A stretch of DNA of 31,161 nt from positions 1-31,161 of the forward strand of contig CAJTWH010000033.1 in the NCBI GenBank assembly GCA_910579995.1, read 5' to 3'. The number at the start of each line of letters is the position of its first letter. Position 1 is the first letter of the stretch. The stretch is from an uncultured Muribaculaceae bacterium (GTDB lineage: Bacteria; Bacteroidota; Bacteroidia; Bacteroidales; Muribaculaceae). Below are positions 23,288 to 31,061 of this stretch, one piece after another. The notes beneath the pieces were generated by a model, which was not told the DNA's origin, searched no databases, and saw only the letters and a list, made by a program, of their open reading frames with translations. Position numbers and translations under genes: made by a program.

Positions 23288-25395
23288 TTTTCGGGTATGT
23301 TGATAAGTAGGTCGATTGATACGTCTACTACGGCGAAATCGTATTGCTTGTAGCAATTTTTCTCGTCATTCACGAGGTCTCGCAACTCTTCCCACGGGCG
23401 CATGCAGTTGTGGAGTTGACGTCGTTCGTCGGTGCCGTCGCCGTCCCATACCGAATATCCCATAAGCTCGTGTGCGGCGTGCCAGCGTATGTGCTCGAGC
23501 ATGGCGAGGCGCAGCATTATGCGGTTTTCGTCTTCGGTGAGGGAGTCGTAATGTATGGCGCTGTCATAGCCGTGGCGAGGTTTGAGCAGTATTCGCTTCT
23601 TGAACAAGCGGGGGCAAGTGGCCGGAAGCAAGGCTTTTTTGAGCAGGAAGACCTTGGTGGGTGCGTGAAGGACATTCTCGATATCCTGCGACTCTTTGCG
23701 GCGGAGTTTGCGGATGGCGTCGAGGGCAACCGGCCGGTCTGATTCAGGCTGCAATATGGCCTTGTGGCGCACGTCCCAAGTTTTGTCGTCTTTGGTGAGA
23801 ATGCGGTATGCCTCATAATATCTGCGGGCATTTCGCTCGATGGTGTCATCGATAATCAGCCGGTAGGAGTAAATCCGGTCGGGGCAGCCGAAGAGGCGGA
23901 TTATTCTGTGGCTACATGCGCCCTCGCTTTGTCCAAGATTATAGTGGTCGGCGATTTTCTGCATAAGCTCTACGTTTTCCTGCCGGTTTACCCTCACCAT
24001 TATGCGCAGGGCCGACATGTCGTCGCGGAAGCGGCGGATGTAGCAGAAAACCTTTGCGGCCAAAGAGATTGACAGGTCATCGTCGGGCAATGCTATGACT
24101 ATATAGTTGACCGATTGCGCGCGCCCGGGGGTGAGGATATCATCGTAGAATGCCTTGTGGTTGCAGTCGAGGTTCTTGAGCTCTACTCGCACCGGCGCGT
24201 TTTCCTCATCGGCGTCAAATTTGATTGCGGGCATGTTGGCGGTCAGGGTTCCCTTCATCGCTTCCATGTCGATATCGATGGCGGTGCACCTGAACGGGCT
24301 GCGCGACGACGAATGTTCGGTGGAGTCTTCGCTCACGAATGCCCCGAATTCGTAGAGAAATCTGAAAGCGTCGCGCCCAACCTCGCCGAAGCCTATCACC
24401 ATTGTGTCGAGGAGCGATTTTACCGTTGTGGGGTTCGTGTCGCTCACTTCCACCACATTTACCGGGTGGCTCTCCACATCAAGTTTGAGCAGCTCTACGG
24501 CGATATGCGATGAGTCGATGAGCTTGATATGCAGCGATTTGCGTATGGCAAGGTCTTCAATCACACGGTTGGGGCCGTTGTAGCGGGCATGGCAATAGAT
24601 GGAGGTGGTGAGGTCCTTGATTTTTGTGGCTCTAAGTATTGTGCTGTCTTTGGCGAGGTTGATTACGCTGCGGATGTTGTCGTCTTCGTCGTCGGACAAT
24701 ATCAAAATATGCAGCTGAGGATTATTTTTATCGGCCATCAGTGATTCCACAAGTTTCTTAAGTCTGGGTATACCGAGCAGCTTGAAAATATCGGCGGAAG
24801 ATGTCGGCTGCAAAGATAGCTCGGAGAGCCTCGAATATGCTACTGTGACTTTCACACCAAGGCTCTTGACGATATCGGCGGTATGACGCCTGAACGATAT
24901 CATGTCTACGATATTCTGCAGGCTGTCGTTGTCTTTGTCGTTGAGATTGACATTGTCAACGAAGACAACAATGGCTTTGGGGTCGTTTTTCACGACATCG
25001 CGGGCCAGCACCTCCGACGGTTTGTTGATACCGAAGAAGATATACAGATGGTTGCGGTTTTTGCTGATACCGGTGAAGCGGAGATTGAAATACGATTTTA
25101 TCCTTGACCATATAAGTCCGACAACCACCACCGACGTCAATGCCGACGACAGGCAGCCCAAGATGAGTAGGGCATGCAACATCCACGGGGAGTTGATTTC
25201 CGTGAGCGTGTCGAAGATGTTGGCGTCGATATCGAACACAAACAAGCCCAGCGAGCTCATGAAAGCCCTGAGAACACTGCTTATAATCCCGGCGCCTGCC
25301 GAGCAGAATATGATGGTGTAAAGCACAATCCCCAAAAGATAGAAGACTGCCATCAGGGAGGCTATGACTTGAAGTGAACGGTATTTCTGGCTCAT
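23284..25395 (-). CDS. Membrane RCK/Rossmann protein with C-terminal RyR domain
   Basis: A 703-residue protein. Two or three membrane helices (about 10-30, 36-54 and 71-96) precede a cytoplasmic part. The first Rossmann-like unit begins at about 117 (LYIFFGINKPSEVLARDVV ... AIVVFVDN), the second at 330 with the nucleotide-binding loop GFGEVG at 335-340, followed by IVIALPDDDLSISLAAKV and LRIMVRVNR, as in TrkA-N/RCK domains of ion channels. Residues about 615-695 form an RyR domain (LAMLEHIRWHAAHELMGYSV, then LHNCMRPWEEL). It could be a ligand-gated membrane channel or sensor. The ATG at 25395 is preferred to an in-frame TTG two codons upstream. It is the first gene of the operon and is ATGA-coupled to the TIR gene. 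Confidence 0.88.
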   Translation of the reverse strand: MSQKYRSLQVIASLMAVFYLLGIVLYTIIFCSAGAGIISSVLRAFMSSLGLFVFDIDANIFDTLTEINSPWMLHALLILGCLSSALTSVVVVGLIWSRIKSYFNLRFTGISKNRNHLYIFFGINKPSEVLARDVVKNDPKAIVVFVDNVNLNDKDNDSLQNIVDMISFRRHTADIVKSLGVKVTVAYSRLSELSLQPTSSADIFKLLGIPRLKKLVESLMADKNNPQLHILILSDDEDDNIRSVINLAKDSTILRATKIKDLTTSIYCHARYNGPNRVIEDLAIRKSLHIKLIDSSHIAVELLKLDVESHPVNVVEVSDTNPTTVKSLLDTMVIGFGEVGRDAFRFLYEFGAFVSEDSTEHSSSRSPFRCTAIDIDMEAMKGTLTANMPAIKFDADEENAPVRVELKNLDCNHKAFYDDILTPGRAQSVNYIVIALPDDDLSISLAAKVFCYIRRFRDDMSALRIMVRVNRQENVELMQKIADHYNLGQSEGACSHRIIRLFGCPDRIYSYRLIIDDTIERNARRYYEAYRILTKDDKTWDVRHKAILQPESDRPVALDAIRKLRRKESQDIENVLHAPTKVFLLKKALLPATCPRLFKKRILLKPRHGYDSAIHYDSLTEDENRIMLRLAMLEHIRWHAAHELMGYSVWDGDGTDERRQLHNCMRPWEELRDLVNDEKNCYKQYDFAVVDVSIDLLINIPEK

Positions 25396-25409
25396 AATCA
25401 ATCTGCTGA

Positions 25410-25486
25410 AAATGCAAAGGTACGAATAAGCGAGGGCAAAGCCAAATTTTATTTGGACTTTGCCGAGCGGAAGTACCTAAGGCCGC
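25410..25486 (-). repeat. Promoter-bearing palindromic element, copy B
   Basis: This 77-bp copy is nearly identical to 17372-17447. On the minus strand it supplies TTTG (25443-25446), a 20-bp spacer and TACCTTTG (25415-25422), 19 bp upstream of the RCK-RyR start, so it is the likely promoter of the RyR/TIR operon. Confidence 0.8.
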
Positions 25487-25494
25487 AGGTCAAC

Positions 25495-25552
25495 GGTACG
25501 AATAAGCGAGGGCAAAGCCAAATTTATTTGGCTTTGCCCTCGCTGCAATTAA
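25495..25552 (-). repeat. Related element, copy C, with a perfect palindrome
   Basis: The 5' half matches copies A and B (ggtacgaataagcgagggc onward), but the 3' half completes a perfect palindrome instead of diverging. Copies B and C are therefore tandem, in the same orientation, 8 bp apart. Confidence 0.75.
25505..25544 (-). terminator. Long hairpin after the glycosidase-like gene
   Basis: A perfect 19-bp stem (25505-25523 with 25526-25544) lies 18 nt past the stop of the 25563-26789 gene. The stem is G/C-rich at its base, and the minus strand continues with TTATTCG. It is the palindromic form of element C and probably acts as a terminator. Confidence 0.65.
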
Positions 25553-25562
25553 AAAAATTATC

Positions 25563-26789
25563 CTACCGCAGAGCCAAAAGCAGATAATCGCCGGGGGCGA
25601 TGGTGAATTTCTCCGGAGCTGCGCCGAGCGATCCGTCAGGCAATACGCGGTGTATGGCTCCGTCGAAACCGAGAGCTACACTTTGGCTGTGGTCGATGTC
25701 GCGGTTTACGATCATCACATATTTTTTGTCGCCATTGCTGAGCTGACTTACGAGGACGCCCTCGCCGTCGGCCTCGAGCTTGGTGAATCGCTCAGGAAGT
25801 GCGGTCAGACGTTTAGTTCCCTTGGGGATAACGGCACCGGTGTGAGAGGCGTCTTCGAGCTTGGCGCCGAGGAATACATCGGTGAGATTGTGGATCTCGC
25901 GGTTGACATCGCGCATGAGATACCACACAGCCGTGCGGCGGCCGCATTTGTCGATGGGGGCGTTGCGGAAATTCCAAGTCTTGGAGTCGGGAGTCCAATA
26001 GGTGAAGTATTCGATAGCCTGAGCGCCGTAGGCAAGGGCCGAGAAGGCCTCATGGCGCAAGTGTACCGCCGTAGGCATAGGGTAGGGGTCGTGTTGGGTG
26101 GCGAGGCAGAACGACCAGAATGGTCTGCCGTTGGCTTGCGACACCCTCGAGGCAATCTCAAGATTCTCAAAGAAAGTGTCGCGGATGAAGATACTGTCGT
26201 CGACATTCACTATCGGATAGAAATCGTATGATACGAGAGGGATATCGACCTCTTTGATAAAGCGTTCTACATAGTCGTCGTAGCTCTCGGCCTCGAGCCC
26301 GGCGGGCTCTACAATGCTGGGCAACAGGTTGAGGTATACCAAGTGATCGCGGTCGGCATTGTATACGCGGTCGCGGAAACGTCGCAGCGAGGCGAAGGCC
26401 GAAGTCGTAGGCTCGTCGCGCAGGAAATATCCGGCCACGTTGGGGTTGCCTTTATATCGCGCTATGGTGGCTTCTGTGCTGTCAACGAGCTCATAGCTTG
26501 TCAGGATGAGTTTCACACCGGTGCCGTCGCAGGCCGCGAGAGCCTTGTCGATTTCATCGTTGTGCTGAAAGTGCGAGAACGACAGATTCACTCCTGCCTC
26601 GCGCAGCTCATGGTAGCGCTCGGGTGTGATGTTGTCGTCGCCGAGGACAGAATACCATGCGAGGATGGGAAATTCGTCGCCTGTAGGGTTGGAGTAGGGT
26701 GGATTGCTCACCTGCGCGGATACGCACAGGGCAGCTGTCAGCGAAAGCGCTGCAAAGGCTCTGAGCCTTGTCGTTGTTTTAAAAAGCAT
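25563..26789 (-). CDS. Exported glycoside-hydrolase-like TIM-barrel protein
   Basis: A 408-residue exported protein: signal peptide MLFKTTTRLRAFAALSLTAALCVSAQ, then a probable (beta/alpha)8 barrel (EFPILAWYSVLGDDNITPERYHELREAGVNLSFSH, VAGYFLRDEP, LVSYDFYPIV, FWSFCLATQHDPYPMPTAVHLRHEAFSALAYGAQAIEYFTYW) and a C-terminal beta domain (YVMIVNRDIDHSQSVALGF). The overall look is that of clan-A glycosidases such as GH42 or GH5 relatives. The Glu of RDEP is a candidate acid/base residue and a later strand should supply the nucleophile. The start at 26789 is chosen for the signal peptide. I cannot name the family or the substrate. It is divergent from ompA. Confidence 0.75.
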   Translation of the reverse strand: MLFKTTTRLRAFAALSLTAALCVSAQVSNPPYSNPTGDEFPILAWYSVLGDDNITPERYHELREAGVNLSFSHFQHNDEIDKALAACDGTGVKLILTSYELVDSTEATIARYKGNPNVAGYFLRDEPTTSAFASLRRFRDRVYNADRDHLVYLNLLPSIVEPAGLEAESYDDYVERFIKEVDIPLVSYDFYPIVNVDDSIFIRDTFFENLEIASRVSQANGRPFWSFCLATQHDPYPMPTAVHLRHEAFSALAYGAQAIEYFTYWTPDSKTWNFRNAPIDKCGRRTAVWYLMRDVNREIHNLTDVFLGAKLEDASHTGAVIPKGTKRLTALPERFTKLEADGEGVLVSQLSNGDKKYVMIVNRDIDHSQSVALGFDGAIHRVLPDGSLGAAPEKFTIAPGDYLLLALR

Positions 26790-26813
26790 AACAGTGAGAA
26801 TAATTAGATTCTG

Positions 26814-26848
26814 CAAAAATAAAAAAAATTCGGGTTATTCTGAACAAA
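26814..26848 (-). promoter_or_regulatory. Possible promoter of the glycosidase-like gene
   Basis: On the minus strand TATTTTTG (26814-26821) lies 24 bp upstream of the start; a TTTG at 26845-26848 is 23 bp further, slightly longer than usual spacing. The rest of the 198-bp gap up to ompA is A-rich leader with no clear plus-strand -7 box. Confidence 0.4.
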
Positions 26849-26987
26849 AAAAAGCAAAGTCTTGTTAATATTTCAACGCAGGCCGAAAGAGACACCACGT
26901 TTCACTCTCCTCGCCGGCCGCTTAACTTAACTAAAAAACGACAACAAATAAAAAACTCAAAAGTCTAACAAATCCAATTCAACCAAA

Positions 26988-28196
26988 ATGAAAACGAACG
27001 TATTATTCACCACCGCTGCTTGCTGCGCTCTGTTAGTGCCCGCATTGTCGGCTCAAGCACAAGACGAGACTGTCGTCGTAGAAGAAGAAACAGCCGTCAT
27101 CAGCGAAGTACCTTGCAAAACGCATTATTACGTCGACAAGAAGAACAACTGGTTCATCCAATTTGGTGCCGGAGTAGCCGTTCCTTTCATGGAAGGCCAC
27201 AATGCCAAGGGTGACCGCGAAAGCCACTTTACAGTCAATTATAATGTGGGCTTCGGCAAATGGTTCTCTCCCTATATGGGATGGCGTCTCAACTTCCAAG
27301 GTGGCCCGCTCCACTATGCCGACGGTGCCCACATGGCTAAGATGAAATATGTGACCGCAAACCTCGACTTTATGTGGGATATGTTCAACTCCCTCGGCGG
27401 CGTTGACTCTCACCGAGTATTCTCTATCATTCCTTTTGTCGGCCTCGGCGGTACTTACGCTTGGGATTTCACCGGCAGCGAGAATGTGATGGCCTCTAAC
27501 GGCAAACCCAAACATAACTCTTGGACTCTCCCCGTATCGGGTGGTATCCAGCTCCGCTTCCGTCTGTGCAGATATGTTGACTTCTTCGTAGAAGGCCGCG
27601 CACAGTTCTACGGCGACAACTTCAACAACCTCGCCTTCGGACGTCCTGTAGATATCAACGGTACTGTAACCGGCGGTTTCACCGTCACTTTCGGCGGCCG
27701 CGACTACCAGAGCTACAACCCCTGCGACTATCTGGGCTATATCAACAACCTCAACAATCAGGTCAACGACCTCCGCGGTGCCCTCGCCACCACATCGGCA
27801 GCGCTCGCAGCAGCTGAGGCTCAGCTCCCCTGCCCCGAAGTTGAAGCTGTGGCAGTAGAAGAAGTACAGGCTGCTCCTCTTATGGCAACCGTACGCTTCA
27901 CCCTCAACTCCGCACGTATCACTGACCAAGAGAAGGTCAATGTCTACAACATCGCTGAATGGATGAAGGCCAACCCCGAGCAGAATGTAGCAATCGTAGG
28001 CTATGCCGACAAAGACACCGGTACAAGCGAATACAACATGGGTCTGTCGAAACGCCGCGCTCAGGCAGTCTACAACTCACTCACCAACGACTACGGTATC
28101 AACCCCGACCGTCTCTCAATCCAAGCTGAAGGCTCAAACGTACAGCCCTACGACGTAAACAACTGGAACCGCATTGTAATCTTCAACGCTCAATAA
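26988..28196 (+). CDS. OmpA-family outer-membrane protein
   Basis: A 402-residue major-porin-like protein. Signal peptide MKTNVLFTTAACCALLVPALSAQAQ, an N-terminal eight-stranded-type barrel (about 45-235, NNWFIQFGAGVAVPF ... FVEGRAQFYGDNF ... TGGFTVTFGG), a short coiled linker with an Ala-rich stretch (INNLNNQVNDLRGALATT) and a C-terminal OmpA peptidoglycan-binding domain (about 295-402, ATVRFTLNSARI, VGYADKDTGTSEYNMGLSKRRAQAVYNSL). The Asp and Arg expected to contact diaminopimelate are present. Its codons are strongly biased (AAC, ACC, CTC), as in a highly expressed gene. A clear terminator follows. Confidence 0.95.
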   Translation: MKTNVLFTTAACCALLVPALSAQAQDETVVVEEETAVISEVPCKTHYYVDKKNNWFIQFGAGVAVPFMEGHNAKGDRESHFTVNYNVGFGKWFSPYMGWRLNFQGGPLHYADGAHMAKMKYVTANLDFMWDMFNSLGGVDSHRVFSIIPFVGLGGTYAWDFTGSENVMASNGKPKHNSWTLPVSGGIQLRFRLCRYVDFFVEGRAQFYGDNFNNLAFGRPVDINGTVTGGFTVTFGGRDYQSYNPCDYLGYINNLNNQVNDLRGALATTSAALAAAEAQLPCPEVEAVAVEEVQAAPLMATVRFTLNSARITDQEKVNVYNIAEWMKANPEQNVAIVGYADKDTGTSEYNMGLSKRRAQAVYNSLTNDYGINPDRLSIQAEGSNVQPYDVNNWNRIVIFNAQ

Positions 28197-28222
28197 ACAA
28201 TACAATCTCATAAACTCTCTTG

Positions 28223-28249
28223 GCGCCCGGCTTCTGTCGGGCGCTTTTT
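28223..28249 (+). terminator. OmpA terminator
   Basis: A 7-bp G/C stem (28223-28229 with 28238-28244), 8-nt loop and a run of T (28245-28249) 26 nt past the ompA stop: a textbook rho-independent terminator. Confidence 0.9.
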
Positions 28250-28277
28250 ATGATTGTGGAAATTAAGATTTTGCTGA

Positions 28278-29777
28278 TCAAATACCCAGTTCTTTTAGTA
28301 TCTGTTTGCCTTTCTCTGTCAATCCATAACGCTGATTTGGAGAATGTGGATTTTCAAGGTCTTCTAATTGAATAAAACCATTTCTTTGCGCCGGACTAAG
28401 GTAGTTCCTTATAAAAGAACTCTTTGATTTAAATCCCAATAATTTTCTCAGTTCTTTTGATGAATACCAGTTGTTGCCAATAGCAACAACGAGTTTTTTT
28501 GCATAATATGGAACTTCTTCTGCATGGTGTTCAGCCGGTGTCTTACTGATGTTCAACTGATGTTCAACTGATGTCTGCCCCCTATTGACGGGCCGTGCGA
28601 AAGTCACTTTGACCATAAAACCGGTATCTACTATCGTAGGTTTAGATAGACCGACGCGTTCACATTCGTTATTCATCAACGAAATTCCACGCCCCCAATG
28701 CTCAATCAAGCCCCCGATGAACATAATATTTGCGATATCAGGATTTGGAGGTAGAGAGGTATTGTTATTTTTAGATGTTTCATCTACTGCAAGACGGTTT
28801 GGTGATAGGGCCGCGGGGAATCTACCGGCATTTTCTATTTCTATCCGGTCATCATATATCGCTATGCCGATTGTGCTTGCTTCCTGTTGCCAAGCTCGAT
28901 GGCATAAAGCGTTGACAACCGCTTCGCGCAGGGCATCGTACGGAATTTCCAGATTATCCTCACGTTCTATTCTCCTGTGGGTGGAACTTGATAAAGACAG
29001 ATGTTTGAAAAAGAAATCCATAGCTCCGGAGGCCAACTCAAAGATATTGCCATAGATTTGCCTGTTATCAATGAATTCTCTCTTGTCGGTACCATTGAAT
29101 CTTGCAAGACGTAGAAGACTCTGCGGATAATCTGTCAAATCCTTACCAAATAAAATAGCCGCAGAGTTGCGCACTCGGCCATTTTGAAGTAGTTTTAGAC
29201 GACTTAGGATAGTTGATGTGTTGTCATCCTTAGCTTCTTCACTTATTCGACCACGCCTAATGCCTCCATTGACAACCTTTCTGATCAAATCTTCGTCAAG
29301 AGATGAAATTGTCAGCTTCGAATTAACCATACGCTCCCATTTATATGTTAGTCCGGTCTGCGACTCGTGCAGTCGGAGAAATTTTTCACGTGGCATTATT
29401 GTAGTCACACTGTCGTGACGCTGATATGGCTTGCCATCCCACATATACGGTTTATCACTATCCATGCCGTCAGAGCAAAAGACAATCAGATACTTATTGG
29501 AATCTTCCAATTGGATATACTGTGGTTGTATATCAGTTGCCGGGTCAAATCTGCCGAGTGCCTCACCAATTTCTCGTGTTGTCTTATCCGAAATCTCCTG
29601 CCCGACAATCTTTCCTTTATTGTTGATTCCAAACACAACGATACCTCCTTGGCCATTTAACATTCCGCATAATGTCTCCATTCCGCGATTTAACTGTCCG
29701 GAAGTCTCTTTGAATTCCACATCTACGCCTTCGTTGTTTATCGCAATGTTTCGTATGTAGTCAATGTCAATGGGCAT
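28278..29777 (-). CDS. Schlafen AlbA_2 / ATPase-like transcriptional regulator
   Basis: A 499-residue protein with an N-terminal Schlafen AlbA_2 domain (about 17-135: EGVDVEFKETSGQLNRGMETLCGMLNGQGGIVVFGINNKGKIVGQE), a middle region, an HATPase_c_4-type domain (about 285-405: IPYDALREAVVNALCHRAWQ ... IEIENAGRFP ... GGLIEHWGRGISLM) and a C-terminal winged-helix-like region (about 425-499: YSSKELRKLLGFKSKSSFIRNYL). Such proteins are usually annotated as ATP-binding or transcriptional regulators and are often in accessory regions. The start at 29777 is preferred because a -7 box (29813-29820) lies upstream. The coding DNA is A/T-rich compared with its neighbours. It is divergent from the GH105 gene. 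Confidence 0.9.
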   Translation of the reverse strand: MPIDIDYIRNIAINNEGVDVEFKETSGQLNRGMETLCGMLNGQGGIVVFGINNKGKIVGQEISDKTTREIGEALGRFDPATDIQPQYIQLEDSNKYLIVFCSDGMDSDKPYMWDGKPYQRHDSVTTIMPREKFLRLHESQTGLTYKWERMVNSKLTISSLDEDLIRKVVNGGIRRGRISEEAKDDNTSTILSRLKLLQNGRVRNSAAILFGKDLTDYPQSLLRLARFNGTDKREFIDNRQIYGNIFELASGAMDFFFKHLSLSSSTHRRIEREDNLEIPYDALREAVVNALCHRAWQQEASTIGIAIYDDRIEIENAGRFPAALSPNRLAVDETSKNNNTSLPPNPDIANIMFIGGLIEHWGRGISLMNNECERVGLSKPTIVDTGFMVKVTFARPVNRGQTSVEHQLNISKTPAEHHAEEVPYYAKKLVVAIGNNWYSSKELRKLLGFKSKSSFIRNYLSPAQRNGFIQLEDLENPHSPNQRYGLTEKGKQILKELGI

Positions 29778-29812
29778 AATGCTATTTCTGAAATTGTTGG
29801 GAGTATATACTG

Positions 29813-29820
29813 CAAAGTTA
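29813..29820 (-). promoter_or_regulatory. -7 box of the Schlafen gene
   Basis: TAACTTTG on the minus strand, 35 bp upstream of the start. No clear -33 TTTG at the usual spacing. Confidence 0.4.
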
Positions 29821-29846
29821 CGAAATTTCTTGGTATTTGCAGTGTA

Positions 29847-29878
29847 TTTGCACATTAGGGATTTTTTGACTAATTTTG
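29847..29878 (+). promoter_or_regulatory. GH105 gene promoter
   Basis: TTTG (29847-29850), 20-bp spacer and TAATTTTG (29871-29878) match the Bacteroides promoter pattern; the ATG lies 23 nt downstream. The -7 box sits in the loop of a 14-bp inverted repeat (29857-29870 with 29881-29894, one mismatch), a likely operator or early leader hairpin. Confidence 0.7.
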
Positions 29879-29894
29879 AGGTCGAAAAATCCCT
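29857..29894. promoter_or_regulatory. Inverted repeat enclosing the GH105 -7 box
   Basis: Arms of 14 bp with one mismatch enclose exactly the 10-nt stretch that contains the -7 box. The second arm lies in the transcribed leader. A repressor dimer could bind here and block the promoter, or the arms could extrude as a cruciform. Position and symmetry are the only evidence. Confidence 0.55.
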
Positions 29895-29901
29895 TTGAAT
29901 C

Positions 29902-31038
29902 ATGATATCGAGAAAATCAGTTTTAGTTTTTGTTATGCTCTTGATGGCACTGCCGATGACGGCCGCTGAGAAGTTGCCCTCGCGCCATCAGATTCTCAAG
30001 ACTCTTGTGAAAGTCAACGACCATTATCTCCGCAATCATCCCGACCCGCTCGAAGGCATTCCTTATTATTCGCGACAGAAGGTATATGAGGCCAATATCT
30101 GGACCCGTGCAGTCTATTTCGAAGGCCTTATGGCGCTACATTCGATTTATCCTGAAAACCGCTATTATGATTATGCCTACAGCTGGGGCGACGGCTTCAA
30201 GTGGGGTATGCGACGCGACAATACCACCACCCGCGACGCCGACAATTATTGCTGCGGACAGACCTACGTGGATCTTTACCGCCTGACACCGCGCCCCGAA
30301 ATGCTCACAAAGACAAAGGCTTGCATGAATATGCTCGTCAACACTCCGCAGGTGGGCGACTGGACATGGATCGACGCCATACAGATGGGTATGCCGCTGT
30401 TGGCCAAGATGAGCGCTCTCACCGGCGACAAACGATATAACGACAAGGCTTGGAAGATGTATTCATGGACCCGCGATTCGCTCGCAGGCGGTCTTTTCAA
30501 CCGCGAGGAAGGATTGTGGTGGCGCGACAAAGATTTTGTGCCGCCATATAAAGAGCCCAACGGCGCGAACTGCTATTGGTCGCGCGGCAACGGCTGGGTG
30601 ATGGCCGCTCTTGTGCGCGTGCTCGAAGAGCTGCCTGCCGACGATCCTCACCGTCAGACTTATATCGACGACCTCAAGGCAATGTGCGAGGCCGCTCTCA
30701 AATGTCAGCGCAAAGATGGCTTCTGGAATGTGAGCATGCACGACGAGAGCAACTATGGCGGCAAGGAACTCACCGGCACGGCACTCTTTGTCTACGGCAT
30801 GGCATGGGGCATGAACAACGGTATTCTCGACCGCGACACCTACCTGCCGGCAGTGACTAAGGCGTGGAACGCCATAACCCGCGACGCCGTCCATCCCGAC
30901 GGTGTCTTGGGATATGTGCAGGGCACCGGCAAAGAGCCAAAGGACGGTCAGCCCGTAACCTACGACTCCGTGCCCGACTTCGACGACTACGGCACCGGCT
31001 GCTTCCTCCTTGCCGGCACCGAAGTATATAAGCTGTAA
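29902..31038 (+). CDS. GH105 unsaturated rhamnogalacturonyl hydrolase
   Basis: A 378-residue exported enzyme (signal peptide MISRKSVLVFVMLLMALPMTAA) of the GH88/GH105 family that removes the unsaturated uronic acid left by pectate or rhamnogalacturonan lyases. The alpha/alpha-barrel motifs are present: NIWTRAVYFEGLMALH, RDADNYCCGQTYVDLY with the likely catalytic Asp, WTWIDAIQMGMPLLAKM, NCYWSRGNGWVMAALVRVLEELP and GTALFVYGMAWGMNNGIL. The neighbouring Schlafen regulator is divergent and no pectin lyase or SusC/D pair is visible in the window. Confidence 0.93.
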   Translation: MISRKSVLVFVMLLMALPMTAAEKLPSRHQILKTLVKVNDHYLRNHPDPLEGIPYYSRQKVYEANIWTRAVYFEGLMALHSIYPENRYYDYAYSWGDGFKWGMRRDNTTTRDADNYCCGQTYVDLYRLTPRPEMLTKTKACMNMLVNTPQVGDWTWIDAIQMGMPLLAKMSALTGDKRYNDKAWKMYSWTRDSLAGGLFNREEGLWWRDKDFVPPYKEPNGANCYWSRGNGWVMAALVRVLEELPADDPHRQTYIDDLKAMCEAALKCQRKDGFWNVSMHDESNYGGKELTGTALFVYGMAWGMNNGILDRDTYLPAVTKAWNAITRDAVHPDGVLGYVQGTGKEPKDGQPVTYDSVPDFDDYGTGCFLLAGTEVYKL

Positions 31039-31061
31039 AAAACTATCGGGCAGTTAATCTG

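Noticed and set aside
23288..23356. Upstream extension of the TIR gene
   Set aside because: The extra residues lie inside the RCK-RyR gene; the ATGA overlap at 23284-23287 and the KKDIFISHSS start of the TIR fold decide for 23287.
25505..25544. Attachment or recombination site
   Set aside because: The perfect hairpin suggested a site-specific recombination target, but no integrase is present and the position just after a stop codon fits a terminator better.
27033..27929. 298-residue minus-strand open frame opposite ompA
   Set aside because: Explained by the strong codon bias of ompA, which removes stop codons on the other strand.
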